A DNA stretch of 64,000 nt from Elgaria multicarinata webbii. Taxonomy: Eukaryota; Chordata; Lepidosauria; Squamata; Anguidae. Below are positions 1 through 11,964 of this stretch, in pieces. The notes under the pieces are model-generated. The model did no database searches, was not told the DNA's origin, and saw nothing but the letters and a program-made list of their open reading frames with translations. The first letter of the stretch is position 1; every line of letters begins with the position of its first letter. The DNA is taken from assembly GCF_023053635.1 (NCBI RefSeq), contig NC_086180.1, forward strand, positions 91,675,447 to 91,739,446, given 5' to 3'. Made by a program: the position numbers and the translations under genes.

Positions 1-140
1 GGGTGTGCTAGGCAAGGCCTTCTGTGTGAGGTCGTCTGTGCTGTCGCACCCCACCCCGTCTGTGCCGTCGCACCCCACCCCTTCCCGGATTTGTTACTAA
101 AAATCCTGACAAACCCGGGTTTTTCCTGTCATATGCTCAC
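1..140 (-). repeat. fragment of dispersed repeat, with 24-bp tandem duplication
   Basis: Positions about 32-83 hold two tandem copies of a 24-bp C-rich unit. Positions 84-140, read on the minus strand, carry a CATATGAC motif followed by C/G-flanked AAATCC blocks that resemble the opening of the element at 11967 in the opposite direction. The relation is a visual match only. Confidence 0.35.
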
Positions 141-384
141 CATCGCTTTTATTTCATGACTTTTTGGGCCCTTAGTTTACATTTCTCCCAGATATAATGC
201 TTACAAACACACACTGAGATGAGGATTACATTTCATGGAACTGACAATGTGGATGGTAGTCCAAAAAAGCTCATGCTGCTATAAAACTTACATTTTAAGG
301 TGCCACAGAACTCTTAGACTTTTGCTGAAACAAGCTAACACAGTTATGAACCTGGAAGAACACACACATATTTGCTGTTTTAAA

Positions 385-548
385 TTTGTATTTTTGCATT
401 GCTGCTGTTTTTATCTTGGTTGTGCTTTTATATTGTATTTTATATTATGGTTTTATACTGTTGTTTTATACTTTGAATTGTGTTAATTTTGTAAACCGCC
501 CAGAGAGCTTCAGCTATTGGGCGGTATAGAAATGCAATAAATAAATAA
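385..548 (+). mobile_element. LINE 3' tail (L2-like), plus orientation
   Basis: An AT-rich stretch runs into the motif GTAAACCGCCCAGAGAGCTT, then a short complementary GGGCGGTATA block and a run of AATAAATAAATAA. The same tail occurs at 53735-53790 (plus) and 38255-38330 (minus). It is the 3' end of a LINE; assignment to L2 is from memory of squamate repeats. No coding part is left. Confidence 0.6.
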
Positions 549-881
549 TTTAAACATAAGATACACATAGAGCTCCATCACACCTACTTTTCCCCCCAGT
601 TTGAGTTCACAGTTTCCCCCTCCGTTTCCTTAGCGAGTCTAGTGCTGGGCACTTTCAAGTTTGTGTTTTACTGCTATTTCAGCTCGTATCTTTTCACCTG
701 TATTGCCACTATGCTGGCGAAATCTCCTGCCCCGTCCCCTGAGTTCTCTCCCCAGCGGTTAATTTTATAGGTTTTATTTCTGGGCAAATACAATAATAGG
801 GCAGCCTGAAATTGCACAATTGCTGTGCCCAGTCGGAGCTTCTAATGTCCCAAAATTATTCGACAGTTTTTCAGGCATCAA

Positions 882-902
882 TGTTGTGTGTGTGTGTGTG
901 TT
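882..902. repeat. (TG)n microsatellite
   Basis: Short run of about eight TG units just before the dispersed repeat that starts near 970. Confidence 0.8.
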
Positions 903-969
903 TCTTAATTGGAAGAGGCTGAGTGGGGTGAGGGGTAGCTTTGATATTGACATCTGTGGCTAACTAAAA

Positions 970-1440
970 TGCTTACATCTGCGTAATTTTTAAAGATAAA
1001 GAGATGAAACTTGGCACAGTGATAGCTCTTAACGAGGGCTTTAGCTATGCCAAGTTTGAATCAGATCTGTTCATGCCTTGATTTTTAGGATTTTTTAAAA
1101 TTTCTTCCCCCTCAAGCCATTCTCCTGATACTCCACCAATGCCAAATTCCACCTATTTGCATTAGTGGAGGATCTGTTTTCCTTTACTTTGATAATGCGC
1201 AGCTGTGCATCTCCAGTTCATAAAATAAGATCTCTATTTTTATGAAATGGAGATGCATAGCTGCCCATTATCAAAGTAAAGGAAAACAGATCCTCCACAA
1301 ACACAAATAGGTGGAATTTCACATTGGGGGTATATAAGGAGAATGGTTTGAGGGGGTATTGTTTTTCACAAAATCCTAAAAAAGCAAGGCATGAACTGAT
1401 CTGATTCAAACTTGGCATGGCTAAAGCCCTCCTTTGGCAT
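970..1440. mobile_element. foldback element with about 190-bp inverted arms
   Basis: The left arm (about 1034-1222) and right arm (about 1234-1430) are inverted copies around a short centre near 1228. Shared stretches include the block around CAGATCCTCCAC, the AAAGTAAAGGAAAACAG block and the GGCATGGCTAAAGC block. The outer left part (about 985-1100) also carries one copy of the unit tandemly amplified at 12060-13000. There is no coding potential. It is probably a non-autonomous DNA element; its family is not identified. Confidence 0.65.
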
Positions 1441-1469
1441 GGCAAACTTGGCATGGCTAAACCAGAAAC

Positions 1470-1483
1470 TTGTTATCCAGGTG
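1470..1483. repeat. target-site duplication, left copy
   Basis: TTGTTATCCAGGTG occurs here and again at 7283-7296, on either side of a LINE. A 14-bp direct repeat of this kind is the usual scar of target-primed reverse transcription. It sets the element limits at 1484-7282. Confidence 0.75.
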
Positions 1484-3296
1484 TGCCTTGTTATCCGGGT
1501 GGACTTCCGGCTTCTGGTGCTATGAGTTGCAGCCTGTAGCTCAAGCTCTGCAAGAACGCTAAACTTTTAACTTCAAAATCCTTATCTATTAAACTATGCA
1601 AACACCAAACAGTAAGATTTGTTTGAGTTACGCTTATTTTATTTTATTAACTTATTTTCTCTCGGGTTAAAAAGCTCAAAAGAGCATAGATTCGAGAATG
1701 AAACCTCCTTGAAGCTTTAGCTTATCAGCGGTCTCTTTTAATAGTTTATCAGTGTGTCTGTACTGTCGACTCATTCTTGGCAAGACCTGGTGGAACTGTT
1801 TCGAAAACAAATGCGAGCAGCAATTCTGGAAGCATGAAAGAGTTGCAGCCCGTTTGAAACAGGTTTATGCTGCCACTACAAGCTGGCTGCCTTCGACAAT
1901 ACTGATTAAGTTTTTAAGTGACATTTTAAACATAACGGTTTTATTACGGTGACCTTTTATTACTAGTTTTCATTTTCTGTGCCATGGTTTTCACCAGAGA
2001 ACGCTACAAACAGTTGGGCTTGGAGCCTGTGACTGAGGATGTCAGGTCCTTTGTTAAGGCGCACAAGCAATTTAAAATTACTGATTTTTTCTGCCCTTCT
2101 GAGGAGGAATTAGAAGAGCCAGAATGTAAATCAAACCCAGCTGCTGAAGGTGTTGAAGGGGCTGAAGGGGTTTCAGACTGGTCCCTGGATCTGAAATGCC
2201 CGCTGATGTCTATGGAACTAGGAACTCAAATGGGTGGCAGGGACAGTCTAGCTGCAGAATTGGCATCTGCAGGGGTCGCCCCTTACAGTCCAAGATTTTC
2301 ACCTCATCATCCAGAAAGCATTGGTCCGAGCCCTAAAAGTATTAACATTCTGACCCCACCATGTAACTCTATAAGCAGGAATGGCTTTGCATCAGTAGAG
2401 CAATCTGCTTTTCATAGGCCCAATGCCACCAACACAACAGATGAAAGCTATTCTGAAAAGCAGTTGTTTATCTACCAGCAAGATCTGCTTAGGAGACTTT
2501 TCTCCTGCTGGTCAGACGACTTATCCCTAATAAAGACATTCTTAACTGAGTGTAAGGAACTTTTGTCCACCTTAGTGAACTTTGTGCTGGTTAATCTAAA
2601 AGGAGGGGGAATACCTCTCATAATGTGAACTATACGCGGGCGTTAGGCAATAAGTCCAAGTTAAATGATGACGGCATAATCAAATCTCCTTCTCGAGTGT
2701 CCTTTAACAAGAAGGCTGGAAAAATTCTGTGCAGGAGAAATAAGGACAAAAAGAACAAAATTACACTGCTGAGGAACAAGACACACAGACACAGACTCAA
2801 ATTTGCCAAAGCTATAAATCAATGTAAAAAGGAATCAAAAAATAAGGAAGCCTCAGCAAACATTGAGAGTCCAAACAAAATGGAATACAATTCTCCTGTT
2901 AAGCTCTTGGAGGCATTGACCATGATCATGAAGTCAAATCATTTGAATCTCAATCATCCAGCGAGCACAGCTTATCTTGCAAGGGCAGAAGGAAAAATGG
3001 AACCAACTACGGGCAAAACTGAGGGTGTACAATCTAATAACAAATGATCTGTCTTTTCTCAAGTCCCTCAGCCATCAACTACCACAGTTCATGACAAAGC
3101 ACCCACCTCATTTTTGACGCCTCCCCCGAAAGATCACGGGATGACTCCGTTTATGGCAAATAACTCTTGGCAGCTACAACTAATAAAGCAAAACCTGGTC
3201 TTCTCCAATTACCCTAAGCCCAAGGGTCTGCTGACTCAGCTGGAACGCACCAATCATTTTGTGCAGCTCATATACAATCTCTTAGAGATCAAGGTC

Positions 3297-3339
3297 GTTA
3301 TAAAAAAGGTATTCAAAGGTTGAATACCTTTTTTATAAC
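3297..3339. repeat. perfect 20-bp inverted repeat with 3-nt loop
   Basis: The left arm 3297-3316 (GTTATAAAAAAGGTATTCAA) is exactly complementary to the right arm 3320-3339, with AGG between. It lies inside the LINE ORF1, where one arm is probably an inverted copy of the other; the reading frame is lost at this point. Confidence 0.95.
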
Positions 3340-3417
3340 TACACCAATGCCCGAGCTGTAGTAACCTTCGATTCCTATGTCACTGCTGCAAAAATCTTAA
3401 GTGCCAGAGAGGCGTTA

Positions 3418-3853
3418 CTTTATTATTATTATTATTATTATTATTTATTTATATAGCACCATCAATGTACATGGTGCTGTACAGAGTAAAACAGTAAATA
3501 GCAAGAGCCTGCCGAATAGGCTTACAATCTAATAAAATCATAGTAAAACAATAAGGAGGTGAAGAGAATGCAAACAGGCACAGGGTAGGGTAAGCAGGCA
3601 CAGGGTAGGGTAAAACTAACAGTATAAAGTCCGCACAACATCAAGTTTTAAAAGCTTTAGGAAAAAGAAAAGTTTTTAGTTGAGCTTTAAAAGCTGCGAT
3701 TGAACTTGTAGTTCTCAAATGTTCTGGAAGAGCGTTCCAGGCGTAAGGGGCAGCAGAAGAAAATGGACGAAGCCGAGCAAGGGAAGTAGAGGCCCTTGGG
3801 CAGGCAAGAAACATGGCATCAGAGGAGCGAAGAATATAATTATAAATAGACAT
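3418..3853 (-). mobile_element. L2-like LINE 3' end, minus orientation, nested in another LINE
   Basis: The plus strand begins with a (TTA)n run, the complement of the element's (TAA)n tail, followed by the block ATAGCACCATCAATGTACAT seen in at least six other places here. The minus strand encodes the typical C-terminus of L2/CR1-group reverse transcriptases (PFSSAAPYAWNALPEHLR, then [10 protein letters not shown]; 3641-3853). It interrupts the ORF1 of the 1484-7282 element and so is younger than it. No clear target duplication was found. Confidence 0.8.
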
Positions 3854-4681
3854 TTTGTCAACACACTCCCGGCTTTCTATGTACTAGACCCGAGAGAAGT
3901 TACTAATCTTGTTAACGCACGTAGTGTAGAATCACCAGTTGGAGACCTAATTGATCTCAGCACGTCCTCAGATTCCTCTGTTAATTTCCTTCCCCAGTTC
4001 TCTAAGGACACTCTAAATCATGGAATGCTCCACACATTTATACCTGTTGAGAATCCATCAATATTCAACTCCAATGCCCTTCTTGGTGAAGAGAGATCAC
4101 TGATTGAGAGTTTTGGAGCCCTTCCGGCGATGGAACAGAATGCGATCATGTCCAGACTATCAGCTTTGACAGCTTTATTATCGAACAGCCATCAACAGGG
4201 CCATGAGCTCACTCAACCCAACAACTGTCATTCCATCACCGATCCCTCAAAAGAGAAGCAAAATATCTGGGCGAAGATGGGGTGCACAATCTGTGTAGAA
4301 AATTCCTTAGACAACAATCAGAGGAACCTCAAGGGGACCTTAGTTCTAAATCCTGAGATCATAGTTAAACCTCCAACAAAGACTGGTCAGCTGTCCGCTC
4401 CTCCTAACCTTGAAAGGTGTGGGTTTCCGTCCACCACATCTGGGAACAGTTTTACAGAAGCAGGACCTTCTCCCTTAAAGCAGAAATGCTCTAGCCACAA
4501 CACCTTGGACTGGATTGCCATGCAGTCTCTGGACCCTAAAGAGATTGGTTCGCCAAAGACCAACAATTCTGCTAGGCAAATTGCTCCATCCTCCAACATC
4601 CACGCTTTTACATCCAATTGTTGTGTTCTGGGAGATCAGAAGGAAGGGTTGGACACAATTTTTGAACTAGATTGACTACGC

Positions 4682-7026
4682 TTGGGGCATGTCAACAGCC
4701 CACTCAAAATCCTGTCCTGGAACATTGCTGGCTGGAAATCCAAAAGTAGAGACCCAGATTTCCTAACATACCTTAACTACTTTGACGTTGTCTTGTTCCA
4801 GGAGACTTGGTGTGACAATCATATCTATGTAAATGGTTTTATGTCCTATTGCCTCCCCGCACTGCCAAACAAGGGCAAGGGCAGAGCCAGAGAGGGTTTA
4901 AGTCTTCTTCCCTTGACACCAGGATAAGAGAACTCCCTAAATACTCCTCATCCATTCAGGCTCTGGCCTTGGAATTGGGAGATGTTGGGCTGACTTTGCT
5001 AATATTTAATGTTTACTTTTCTCCGACAGCTTGTAAAGAGACTGTACAGGCCAGATGGCTTCAAGCCGAAGGCTTTTTCTTAGAGCAGTCAGCTAAATTC
5101 CCCTCAGCCTATTCCATAATTGCAGGTGATTTTAATGCAAGAACTGGGACTTATCTCCTGGACACTTCCAGGAGCGGTGGTCTTTACACGCTGGGCAACA
5201 ACAAACTCAGAGTTGGCCAACGTAACTCCAAAGACTCCTTTGTCAATTCTGCTGGAGTCTGTTTGCTTCAGTTTGTCTCCAGAAACGACTTATGTATCCT
5301 GAATGGTACCAGTGCTGACGACATCTGGGGTGCATTTACCTACATTTCTTCTAGGGGAGCAAGCACAGTGGACTATATTTTAGTACACCCACAGCTTAAA
5401 TCATGGGGATGTAATTTAAAAGTAACAGTTCATTCTGACAGTGATCACCTCCCACTGGAGCTTTCTCTTGACAACTTAGGCTCCTCAAAACTGTCCATTC
5501 ATCCCTATCCTTCTCCTGGTTCTCTAAAAGTAAATTCTAACAGGATTAAATGGTCTCATAAAACCAGTATGGTTTTTAATAGGCTAATCAAATCTTCTTG
5601 TCTTTTGGATGTTATAGATTCAATTTCCATAACCGCCCCTCCTAAACAGGGCATTCTAGCTTTTGAAAAGGTTATTCAGGTTTTGAGTTCCTCCCTTCAA
5701 AATTCTGTCACCCAAGAACCAGCAGGAATAATTGGTTCGACCGGGAGTGTATTAATCTCTGGAGTTGAATTCAAGTAGCTTACTCTGCTTATCGCATGAG
5801 TAATGACGGTCAACTCCCACACTCGTATTTTGTGTTTAGGAGAGAATATAAGAAATTGTTACACCGCAAAAAGACTGAAGCAACCCGTGAAGCATGGCAA
5901 ATGTTGATGGCTGCTTCTGTAACGCGTAGCTGTAAAACCTTTTGGCAGCTTGTATCGGGCGCCCTAAGTAACAGATGTGATAGTCCAGAATGTTACATTC
6001 CAGCCAGTATCTGGGAAAACCACTTTCATACTGTTTTTAGTGATACATTACCCCACCCTTATCTATCTTCCACTATCCCAGAATGGCCCCCGGTTGATTC
6101 TGCCACTGTGGAAGACTTAATCCATCAGCTTAAGCTTCTGTATGCAGACGATGCAGTTCTGATCTCTCAGACCAGGGTGGGCCTCAAGAGATTACTGTGC
6201 GGCTTTGCAAATTACAGCTCAGAAAACTTGCTTTCTATTAATTATACTAAATCTAAGGTATTGGTGTTTTCCAAATGCAAGGTTAGATTTTCTTGGGCCA
6301 TGGAGAACTCCACGATTGAGCAAGTGGGCTCCTATAAATACTTGGGTATATGGTTCCATGAAACCATCTCTTGGAGAGAACAGGGAAAACTCTCTAAGAC
6401 TAAAGCTGAACAACACCTAGGTGCAATTGCTCGCTTCTTTTTTACAAGGGGCGGGAAATTCATTCCGGCAGCTGTCCAGGTTTTCAAAGCCAAAATCATC
6501 CCTCAGATTTTATATGGGGCACCAATTTGGTTCCCGTGCTCTAAACCCTCCCTTGAGGGTATTCAGTCTTCTTTTCTTAGGATGTTATTTGGTGTTCCCA
6601 AGTGTGTCTCTGGAGCTGCTCTTAAACTAGAAGTTGGTCTGAATTCTGTTAGTTGCCTGGCCTGGATCCATGTTATCCATTTTTGGCTTCGCTGTAAGTT
6701 GGCACCTCCATCTAATTCTCTAGTATCTAAGATTCTGTTAGACCACTTTGAATCTCCATGGTCAAAGGCTATGACTAGTAAAATCAAGTCAGTAGGCCTA
6801 TCCCCCAAATGCTACTATAGCTAGTGCCAAATCAGTAGTGAAACAGAGGCTGCTTGATATAGATATGCAAGTCCTTCAGAGTGTTGCACGGGACCCATGT
6901 TCCCCCCTGTCCCTAGGACTACCAGCCTCTTTTTGTAAAGATGGGATGCCTTATCTACGCTGGTTGACTATTCCTAAATACAGGAGAGCATTTTCATTAG
7001 CCAGACTTAATGTCCTTCCCTTCTAA
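4682..7026 (+). pseudogene. LINE ORF2 remnant: endonuclease plus truncated reverse transcriptase
   Basis: The endonuclease begins ILSWNIAGWKS with QETW (Asn and Glu of the APE active site). It continues in a second frame from about 4915 with AGDFNARTG and later SDSDHLPLELSL, the catalytic Asp/Asn and SDH boxes. The RT part (5796-6824) keeps LLYADDAVLIS, the catalytic Asp pair, and a downstream KYLGIWF block, but lacks the earlier palm motifs. The final part continues at 6838-7026 after a stop. At least two frame changes and one large in-frame deletion are present. Confidence 0.75.
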
Positions 7027-7282
7027 ACCCTATTTTACAATCTTATCCTGGTCACCTAACTGAATTCTTAACGTCTCTTTTACTTTGTAATATAGACAAA
7101 TCAATCACTGAGCAAGTGGCCAAGTTTTTGAACTTGGCCATTTCTTTTAGATCTTCTATGATCGCCTGACTTTTAATAGTTAATGGTATGTTCAGTTTGC
7201 TTGTATGTAAAATTTTTATTTGCTGGAATGGTCTATTGACCGCAATAAAACTGTTGTTGTTGTTGTTAAAATTTAAAAAAAT

Positions 7283-7296
7283 TTGTTATCCAGGTG
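7283..7296. repeat. target-site duplication, right copy
   Basis: Second copy of TTGTTATCCAGGTG, directly after the A/T-rich tail of the LINE ending at 7282. Confidence 0.75.
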
Positions 7297-7940
7297 AGTT
7301 TGATCAGAGACAACCCACTGGAAACACAATTCAGACATACTAAATTAATTCTGACTGCATAGAGAGATGATGGCCAGTCCAAATAATAGAAATAATTTAC
7401 ATGGATAGGAATATCTTTCATGGAGAAGGATTATTTGTTTTGTTTCAATTTAAGAGTGATACACATTTATATAGTAGCACATGAAAGTGTTTAAATTACA
7501 ATTGTGTACAAATGTCCTTTCTAAATTCTCAACCCTATTTGTGGGCAGAGAAAATGGGGGCAGGAGACAATTTAACTGAATTTCTCCTGGGAGAGGAGTA
7601 ATTCTCCAATAGTGTCTCACATGTAGGGCTCACCATTGGCAGTGGTTTTAGCAGAGGGTTTTTTTTTTTTGTGGGGGTTGCACTGCCATTGCAAGTGAAA
7701 ACAGCAGCAACTGTCTTAGCAGTCTGACCTCCATTTTGCATCCTCCACAATGCCCCATACCTAGTGTCTTCATGGAGTATTTGGGGAAGGCAGCCACCAC
7801 CAAAAAAACCCAACAAGGGTGAATAGCTTTGTCACAAATTATCTGAAGTGGCCTTTTATTTCAGGGGAAGGGGGTAAGAAAATTAAATATCAGAACTTTT
7901 CTGAGAAAAATGTTCTGAGAAATTTTGACTCAGCTCTAGT
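7297..7940. other. intergenic, nothing recognised
   Basis: No gene, RNA or repeat family could be recognised. A run of ten T lies near 7661. Short open frames here have no family features. Confidence 0.5.
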
Positions 7941-7942
7941 TG

Positions 7943-8283
7943 TCATGAAAGCACTCTTCAAATACTTAAAAGTTTGTCACACAGAGGAGGGCCAGGATCT
8001 CTTCTCGATCCTCCCAGAGTGCAGGACACAGAATAACGGGCTCAAGTTACAGGAAGTCAGATTCCGGCTGGATATCAGGAAAAACTTCCTGACTGTTAGA
8101 GCAGTACGATAATGGAACCAGTAACCAATGGAGGTTGTGGGCTCTCCCCCACTAGGGGCCTTCAAGAGCCAGCTGGACAACCATCTGTCAGGGATGCTTT
8201 AGGGTGGATTCCTGCATTGAGCAGGGGGTTGGACTCGATGGCCTTGTAGGCCCCTTCCAACTCTACTATTCTATGATTCTAAA
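7943..8283 (+). mobile_element. CR1 LINE, 5'-truncated 3' end
   Basis: The plus strand encodes the CR1 C-terminus ([40 protein letters not shown]). The usual CR1 3' UTR follows (GGTTGGACTCGATGGCCTTG ... CCAACTCTACTATTCTATGA), with the octamer-like ATTCTATGATTCTA terminus at 8270-8283. It matches the longer copy at 33717-34424 and carries a stop after the RAV segment. Confidence 0.9.
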
Positions 8284-11200
8284 GGACGTAAGTGGGCAGT
8301 AGTGAGTGTGTGATAAAACTCGTCTGATGAACCTCCAGGTTGCCAAGCTGGAATCATAAATTTGTTCTATGAGCATATAAGGTGATTGTTATTATTTTCT
8401 ATATTAAAGGTTGGCAAGTTAAGTTGCTCAGACAGAGGAGCAAGCTCTGAGGCTGGTCTGGTGTTGCACCTAGGGGATTCCTTTGAAGAACACAGCTTAA
8501 TCTGCAGGGTTTGAAACAGAAACGTAGTCCTGGTGGCATAGGTGATACAATGCTACAGCTCAGCATATAGAACCCCAGCTTGACATGCATACATATGCAC
8601 CTTACAAGCCAGTGCTGGGTCCAGGATTTGGATGGCCTTTGGGCAAGGCAGTCTCAGGGGGGAGGGGGAGTCTGTTTTCTCGCCACCATTGTCACTAGCT
8701 GCTATTGCTGCTCTGCTTCTTCATAATTGATACCACTTGCTTGCTCAACAGGCAGAGAACCAGTGAGCAAGTAAGCAGTGTCATCTACTGCTCATCCTTC
8801 TCACCACCACCTCTACTGTTGTCTGGGCCAGAGCAGGAGGTAGATGAACACGTAGGTTGCAATGGGGTGTGGGGGAGAGACAATTCTAGGGAGCTGTTGG
8901 GAAATCCATAAGATGCAGACCTGCAAATAACAGTGGATCTAGAGCACAGAAAGTGGTAAATCTCCCCCCTGCAAAGGTCATAAATTATACCAAACACAGA
9001 ACAACACTGGATGGTTGTTAAGTACTTCCACATTGCTAATGGGCTGAGTCCAGGCCCATTCTAATGAAACCAAAGGAGCCCCCCTCATTGCCCCACTCCC
9101 ACTAGAAGGGCAGGGGAAATAAGCCATTTGAGCCCACTGATGGTCTCTTCTTCTAACCGTTTCCCCAGAACAAACAATGCTTCAGCTATCAAGTCAGATA
9201 CTGCTATAGATGGCCCCCATGATCTCCTGTTTCCTCCACTTCTGTCTGTTGCAGTTACATTTAGTTGAGTGATGTTGCCCAGGAGGCATGCAACGGCCCT
9301 TCCTTGTAAAAGAGCCGCTGCATAACTCCTTGGCAATATGACTCAACTAAATGGTAACACAGAATGGGCTAACCTGTTCTTCTCTGTAGAAAGTGAACCA
9401 CAGGGCAAGTGGTGCACATCTTTCCTTGTGTTGAGATGATGTAATTATTTATCTTGGAGAGTTGTGATCATGAGTAGAACCTAAACTGGGAGACAGCCAG
9501 TTAATGGGAGTTTACTAGCATATCAGAATTCATTTTGCCTTATTTGATGTGTATGTGTGCATTTTTCTTCTCATTTAAACCATCATGAAACAAATGCACA
9601 GATACTGGAGCTTATCAGCACACCATCTGTTGAATGCAACCAGATGCTACAATCCAGTCTAAGTTTGACATTGAACAACCTGTTGAGTTCAAGTGAGAAT
9701 TCTCATGTGTATATTAAGTTACTTTGTAACCCTGAACTGACCCTTTAAGGAGGGGGCACTAGATAATGGTGTATTTGATGCAAGGAATGGACTAGCTATA
9801 AGCATGTATGCATTTGAACTGCATGAGAGGAGAGACAGAAAGATAGAGGTAGCAGACAAGCAATTAAAAAGCCCAGTAGGGTATGCTTGGGAATCCAATA
9901 TGTAAAACTGAAAAGGGGGCCATTGTGTAATAGTACAGTCTGGTCCACACAACTTGTTTACATGTCCTATTTCAAACAAGAACATTGCGAAGTTTATAAC
10001 ACGTGTCCAGCTGAGATTCCTCTTTCTGTGTCTCTGATGAAAGCTATTTTTCACCAGCTTGTGCTTCTGTTAAAAAAACGAAACACACACACACACACAC
10101 ACAGTGCAATGCTGTACAATAAATTGCATCAGAAATATTGGTGCTGATACTTTTACACCTGGCATAGACATATTTTTGTAATGATAAAAACAAGGTTTTC
10201 ATCATATATATTTTCATTGAGGCATGAGCACTCAATATCACTTGAGCACTCAAGCAAGTCTTTGCTGAATATGTAGACAACCTCCCACCGCTGAAAAGGT
10301 TGCAGCCAATTCATGCCTTAAAGGCTATGCACACTTCTCATTGAACTCATTGGGATTTACTTCTGATGAGATTGGGAATATACGGATTTTGTTAAATCTC
10401 TTCCACCTATATTTCGTGTATTGTCAGACATCTTTCATTCTGTCGATCGCTCATCGATGGAATCAGATTTTTTTTAGGGATATATGAGAATTTTCTTCCA
10501 CTTGCACTAATCCACATTCTGTGGGCAGCGCTAAATTGGGTCCAGTTGGCGAAGGAACAAGAACAAATAGACACACAGGCACAGCTGGGATAATAAATTA
10601 GCTACAAATGTATTGACTTACTTTAATAGGCTTGGCAGACCCCTTCCTGGTCTGCATGCCAGGAGCACTGGTGGTGGTTGGAAGGGCGAGGGGCAAGACC
10701 TCTAATGTGAACCCCTTTCCACCACCATGGATGTGGCCAGCTCGCAACTCCCATGCCAGTCTGATCTTGGCACCACATTCCTCAGATCCCTTATGGGAAT
10801 CCTCGAGCATGTAGCCCAATCCCACTCCCCTTCACCAATGAATCCAGCCCAGTGCCTATCAGGCCACAAGAGGAGGGGGACGGGTGTCCCTTACCAACCC
10901 TGCCTTGCTGCCACACCTATTCAGGTTGCAGCCAATTCATGTCACAGCCTGTTGTCTTCCAACTTTAAGGTCTTGCACAAGGCACCATATGGCCTTATTT
11001 ATCTTCCACCTGGCCTCTTCGATTGTCTAGGCCTATGGCCACCCACAACACCCACCCTAATGTTAGAGTAGAGAAACTTCTGACAATCATACCCAAGTTT
11101 CAAAAAAGAAATTTTTAAATTTAAAAATAAAGCCAGCCAGCCGGCAGCAAGCTTTGTTAGCAGCAACTTGCAGCGGAGTGAGGATACAGTCAAAAAAGAT

Positions 11201-11650
11201 ATTTGAGGGAAGGGGAGAATGTATCACACAAAGTATAGCAAAAGCTTCAAAGTACAGCAAAAGCTACAAAAGTAGAAGTGAGTGAAGTTAATTTCAGATA
11301 CATTGAATGTCTCGCTTGTTCTTTATTTCAGTGATTTTAACATTAAGATGTTATGTAGAACGGATTTGTCTTAATTGTTTGCTGTAAAATCAGACGTAAA
11401 AGGCTATGTTCGGGTGGGCACGCCCCCTTGGGGGCCAACCATGTTGTCTCCTTTTTGGTTTCCAAAATATCACCCTAAATTGGAACCCTTACACAAAGGT
11501 CTCCTTCAGGTAAACCAGGCGGTCCTTCACTTTTTGAGCAGTTTTTAAACTCCTAATGTTAAGGCACACACTTTCCTAGTGGTGCCGCATCTTGGATATT
11601 GATGGCTCATCTTGTGACATCTTCCCCATTTGTATCACTAGTTCACTCAT
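8284..11650. other. intergenic, no gene recognised
   Basis: No exon or known gene could be recognised. It holds an (AC)n tract at 10082-10102, an 18-bp repeated word GGTTGCAGCCAATTCATG at 10298-10315 and 10924-10941, and a short TTGAACTCATTGGGATTTAC remnant near 10338. Open frames on both strands near 10.6-11.2 kb lack protein-like features. Confidence 0.5.
10082..10102. repeat. (AC)n microsatellite
   Basis: About ten AC units after an A-rich stretch. Confidence 0.85.
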
Positions 11651-11655
11651 CATTA

Positions 11656-11964
11656 GTTCTGGGCTCCACAACACAAGAAGGATGCAGACAAGCTGGAGGG
11701 GGTTCAGAGAAGAGCAACGAGGATGATCAGGGGTCTGGACACAAAGCTCTATGAGGAGAGACTGAAAGAACTGGGCACGTTTAGCCTTGAGAAGAGAAGA
11801 CTGAGGGGAGACAAAAGCACTTTTCAAAGACATGAAAATTTGTCACACAAAGGAGGGGCAGGATCTCTTCTCAATCCTCCCAGAGTGCAGGACACGAAAT
11901 AATGGGCTCAATTTACAGGAAGCCAGATTCCAGCTGGACATCAGGAAAAACTTCCTGACTGTTA
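11656..11964 (+). mobile_element. CR1 LINE fragment, cut at its 3' side
   Basis: Starts with the CR1 block TTCTGGGCTCCACAA, continues through GATGCAGACAAGCTGGAG and GCAGGATCTCTTCTCAATCC, and stops abruptly in CTTCCTGACTGTTAA where another repeat begins (TAGGATGACCATATG). The CR1 sequence does not resume after that repeat array, so the 3' part was lost. Confidence 0.85.

Larger units (their letters stand above)
1984..4675 (+). pseudogene. LINE ORF1 remnant (with nested LINE insertion)
   Basis: Translation starts at ATG 1984 (MVFTRERYKQLGLEPVTED) and runs open to 2628. It continues in another frame at 2625-3047, where a lysine/arginine-rich stretch (RRNKDKKNKITLLRNKTHR) is visible, and again at 3114-3323 in another frame. 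After the L2-like insert at 3418-3850 it resumes with NTLPAFYVLDPREVTNLVNA and runs to the stop at 4673-4675, just before ORF2. No CCHC zinc knuckle was seen. Likely an RNA-binding ORF1 protein, by position and base composition only. Confidence 0.55.
1484..7282 (+). mobile_element. non-LTR retrotransposon with APE-type endonuclease, internally deleted
   Basis: A nearly full-span LINE bounded by 14-bp target duplications. In order it has a 5' UTR (1484-1983), an ORF1-like region (1984-4675) interrupted by another LINE, an ORF2 with apurinic-type endonuclease (4682-5778), the last part of the reverse transcriptase and the thumb/C-terminal region (5796-7026), and a 3' UTR ending in a GTTGTTGTT tail (7244-7266). 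ORF2 is split over several frames, so it is dead. The RT fingers and most of the palm are absent: sequence passes directly from a segment reading VEDLIHQL to the YADD catalytic box. The clade is not settled; the endonuclease and YADD context point to the I/Jockey-Vingi side, not to CR1, L1 or RTE. Confidence 0.75.
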
